NCBI RefSeq assembly: GCF_900105755.1 | Contig: NZ_FNTQ01000001.1 | Span: 2,418,001-2,482,000, forward strand | From: Streptomyces sp. Ag109_O5-10 | GTDB taxonomy: Bacteria > Actinomycetota > Actinomycetes > Streptomycetales > Streptomycetaceae | Length of the DNA: 64,000 nucleotides | Direction: 5' to 3' | Shown here: positions 62,197 through 64,000 of the stretch, piece by piece | Layout of the letters: each line of letters begins with the position of its first letter | Numbering within the stretch: position 1 is the first letter of the stretch | Notes under the pieces: model-generated | Databases searched by the model: none | Seen by the model: the letters and a program-made list of their open reading frames with translations, nothing else | Told to the model about the DNA's origin: nothing | Program-made: the position numbers and the translations under genes

Positions 62197-64000
62197 TCAC
62201 CGGGCCCTGGTCCGCAGGGTGCTGAACAGATACGCGCAGACCAGCGCCATCAGCGACAACGCCATTGCGGCGCCCACGGGTTGGGCCAGCACCCGGACCG
62301 CGCCGACCAGATACCGCTCTCCCCCGAAGGGCCACTTCAGCAGGAACGTCTCCCGCATCCGCATCGGGAGCCCGGCGGCCATCCGTACTCCCGTCCCGTG
62401 CACGGCCCTGTGTACGACGGGGACGACGAGCACGGGCACGGCGAGCACCGCGGCGAGCCCGGCCGTGGTGGACCGGAAGACACCGGCCGCCAGTACGCCG
62501 GCCCAGGCGCAGCCGACGACCAGCGCGAACCAACTCGCGGTGAGGGAGATCCAGTCGGCGGGAACCTGTGCGAGCTCCCGTCCGTAGACGAGGTAGAGCA
62601 CTTCGGCGTCACAGCCCAGGGTGAGGAACGAGAGCAGTACCGCGGTCGCCCCGGAGACCAGCAGTTTCGCGGTGAGCAGCCCGAGCCGGCGCGGCACCGT
62701 GCCACGGTCCGCAGCCAGCGCGGGGTGACGGAACTCGTCTCCGAAGGCCAGGGCCCCGAGCAGTCCCGCACCGAGCGCCGCCGGGGGCAGCGGCAGCTCC
62801 CGCGGCCAGGCGGCGAACAGCCGGGCCTGCGGCGTGTGTCCCACCCGGGCCAGCAGGACGGCGATGAGGGCAGACACCAGCAGCACGACACCGCAGGTGA
62901 GGAAGCCGGTGCCGATGCCGGCGGCCCGGCGGAGCTCGTAACGCAGGGGGCGCAGGGGGCCGGGGGCGGGACGGACGGAGATGGGGGGCGGAAGCGGGGA
63001 GAGAGGGTCCGGCTCGCCATCGACGCAGTCGAGGCGCGCGGGGGCGGCCGGCGGCGGGGCGGACGCCTCTCCGGTTGCCGGAGCCTTGCGGGGTTCCGGT
63101 TCCGGCTGCGGATGCCCGGCGGGCCGTTGGACGGCGGAGGTTTCACCGGCTCCCGCTGGGGCGGCGGGCCGGGTCGCGGGAGCGTGCACGGATGTGGCGC
63201 CAATCGACAGCTCGTCGCTGACGGCCTCACCGGACATGGCGTCCGCCGGGAGCGGGCCCGCAGGAGCATCGGCGGACACTACGCAGGGCCTCGGCCGGGC
63301 CGCGGCGGCGACGACATGGGCCGACGGCCGGGCGGTCGGGGCCTGGACGGACACCGGACGGCTCGGCGGCTGGGCGGGCGTGGCGGCCGGTGGCTGAGCC
63401 GGCACGACGGGCACGGCGGGCAGTGTCCGGGTCGCCCCAGCGTGCCCGGAGGCCGCGACGGACTCGACAGGGGCCGACGGCTTGCCGGGCAAGGGGGTGG
63501 CCGAGGCAGCGGCCGACGGCCCTGCTGTCCCTGGAGCGCGCAACTCGCCCGCGGTGCGCATACGGGTGGCCTGCTCCGCGTCCGCAGTCGTCGGCGGGGA
63601 GGTGACGGGCGGGTGGCCGGTGCAGCCCGCGACGGTGGTGCGGGACTGGGGTTCAGCCGCGTCGCAGGGCTCCGTTGCGGCCGTCGGCCGGCTCCGGCCC
63701 TGCTCCTGGTCGGTGGTGCGGGGCTGCCGCGCGAGGCCCGGGACGGCGGGCTGCGGGCCGCCCAGCTCCGTCCTCGGCTGAGGTGCGACCGCGGGTGCGT
63801 CCGCATCCCTGCGCAGGTCCGCGGCCGGTGCGTCCTGCCGACCTGCGGCGGTCGCTTCCTCGGCCGACTGCGGGTACGCCGGCCGCGCATGGTGCGCCGC
63901 GGCCCGCTCCCCCGCACTCTCGGCACCTCGCCGCTCGCCCGTCGGCTGCCCCCCCTCAGCCGCGGCCGGTTCACCGGGATCCGGCTCCGGCCACGTCGTC
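62197..64000 (-). CDS. Large membrane protein, C-terminal part (ABC-transporter-associated?)
   Basis: The frame ending at 62197 is open without a stop from there to the window edge, so at least 601 residues are present and the start lies outside. The first ~370 residues are Pro/Ala/Thr/Glu-rich and probably disordered. The C-terminal 230 residues have six TM helices like ABC-2-type permeases (GIGTGFLTCGVVLLVSALIAVLL, LPLPPAALGAGLLGALAFGDEF and so on). In S. coelicolor the gene at this position codes, as I recall, an ABC ATPase fused to such a region, so the ATPase may lie upstream. An internal ATG at 63561 would give a shorter form. Confidence 0.7.
   Translation of the reverse strand, partial: TTWPEPDPGEPAAAEGGQPTGERRGAESAGERAAAHHARPAYPQSAEEATAAGRQDAPAADLRRDADAPAVAPQPRTELGGPQPAVPGLARQPRTTDQEQGRSRPTAATEPCDAAEPQSRTTVAGCTGHPPVTSPPTTADAEQATRMRTAGELRAPGTAGPSAAASATPLPGKPSAPVESVAASGHAGATRTLPAVPVVPAQPPAATPAQPPSRPVSVQAPTARPSAHVVAAAARPRPCVVSADAPAGPLPADAMSGEAVSDELSIGATSVHAPATRPAAPAGAGETSAVQRPAGHPQPEPEPRKAPATGEASAPPPAAPARLDCVDGEPDPLSPLPPPISVRPAPGPLRPLRYELRRAAGIGTGFLTCGVVLLVSALIAVLLARVGHTPQARLFAAWPRELPLPPAALGAGLLGALAFGDEFRHPALAADRGTVPRRLGLLTAKLLVSGATAVLLSFLTLGCDAEVLYLVYGRELAQVPADWISLTASWFALVVGCAWAGVLAAGVFRSTTAGLAAVLAVPVLVVPVVHRAVHGTGVRMAAGLPMRMRETFLLKWPFGGERYLVGAVRVLAQPVGAAMALSLMALVCAYLFSTLRTRAR

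Overview
The window is about 72% G+C by eye, uses GTG and TTG starts freely, and carries marker genes of Streptomyces (HrdB, SepH, CutRS, DUF3093/DUF3710/DUF4193/DUF5998/DUF7455 proteins, ParE/ParC, HPr with a DasR site). Gene order from hrdB to dut matches the conserved core of the Streptomyces chromosome as I remember it from S. coelicolor (roughly SCO5818-SCO5869). It is read here as a chromosomal core segment of a Streptomyces species with one small decayed accessory pocket. No tRNA, rRNA, CRISPR or intact mobile element was recognised.

Layout. 1-6.2 kb: nucleotide housekeeping (DUF3710, dut), a hot-dog thioesterase, small DUF proteins, the CutR/CutS two-component system and a 57-residue conserved protein. 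6.5-18.9 kb: inositol monophosphatase and ferrochelatase, an MFS exporter overlapping a TTG-started FAD oxidase, a Ser/Gly-rich membrane protein behind an ECF-type promoter, sepH, a rhodanese, a VOC protein, an SDR, tdk and a phosphodiesterase/DUF5998 pair. 19-25 kb: a GNAT plus acyl-CoA-synthetase-like protein of the S. lividans PatA type, ptsH with a DasR operator, a GntR regulator, and an M23 endopeptidase behind a c-di-AMP riboswitch. 25-31.7 kb: a catalytic/non-catalytic M16 peptidase pair, parC, and a CobW-type GTPase.

31.8-39.8 kb is the accessory-looking pocket: AraC regulator and alpha/beta hydrolase, a possible transposase scrap, GNAT, a decayed aldo/keto reductase with an internal 45-bp duplication, an orphan methyltransferase, an IS5-like transposase remnant, then an intact sugar isomerase / Gfo-Idh dehydrogenase / ROK regulator cluster with a 9-bp repeat array in its promoter.

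41-54.3 kb is carboxylate-themed: an HTH-citrate synthase fusion, an iron-box-controlled sucrase/ferredoxin-like protein, a CitA/DcuS-like kinase with its regulator, an NMT1/SsuA-type ABC importer divergent from a second, kinase-less regulator of the same type, a DUF485/acetate-type symporter pair, and a NarL-type two-component system with a membrane protein. 54.3-64 kb: a gene-free palindrome-rich stretch, parE, a DUF7455 zinc-ribbon protein, a secreted trypsin-like protease, hrdB with a SigR-like promoter, a FadR-type GntR regulator, and the C-terminal part of a membrane protein whose reading frame stays open to the end of the window.

The most informative non-coding elements are the c-di-AMP riboswitch, the iron box that abuts a probably leaderless start codon, the DasR site, the putative ECF and SigR promoters, and four copies of one dispersed hairpin-forming intergenic repeat.
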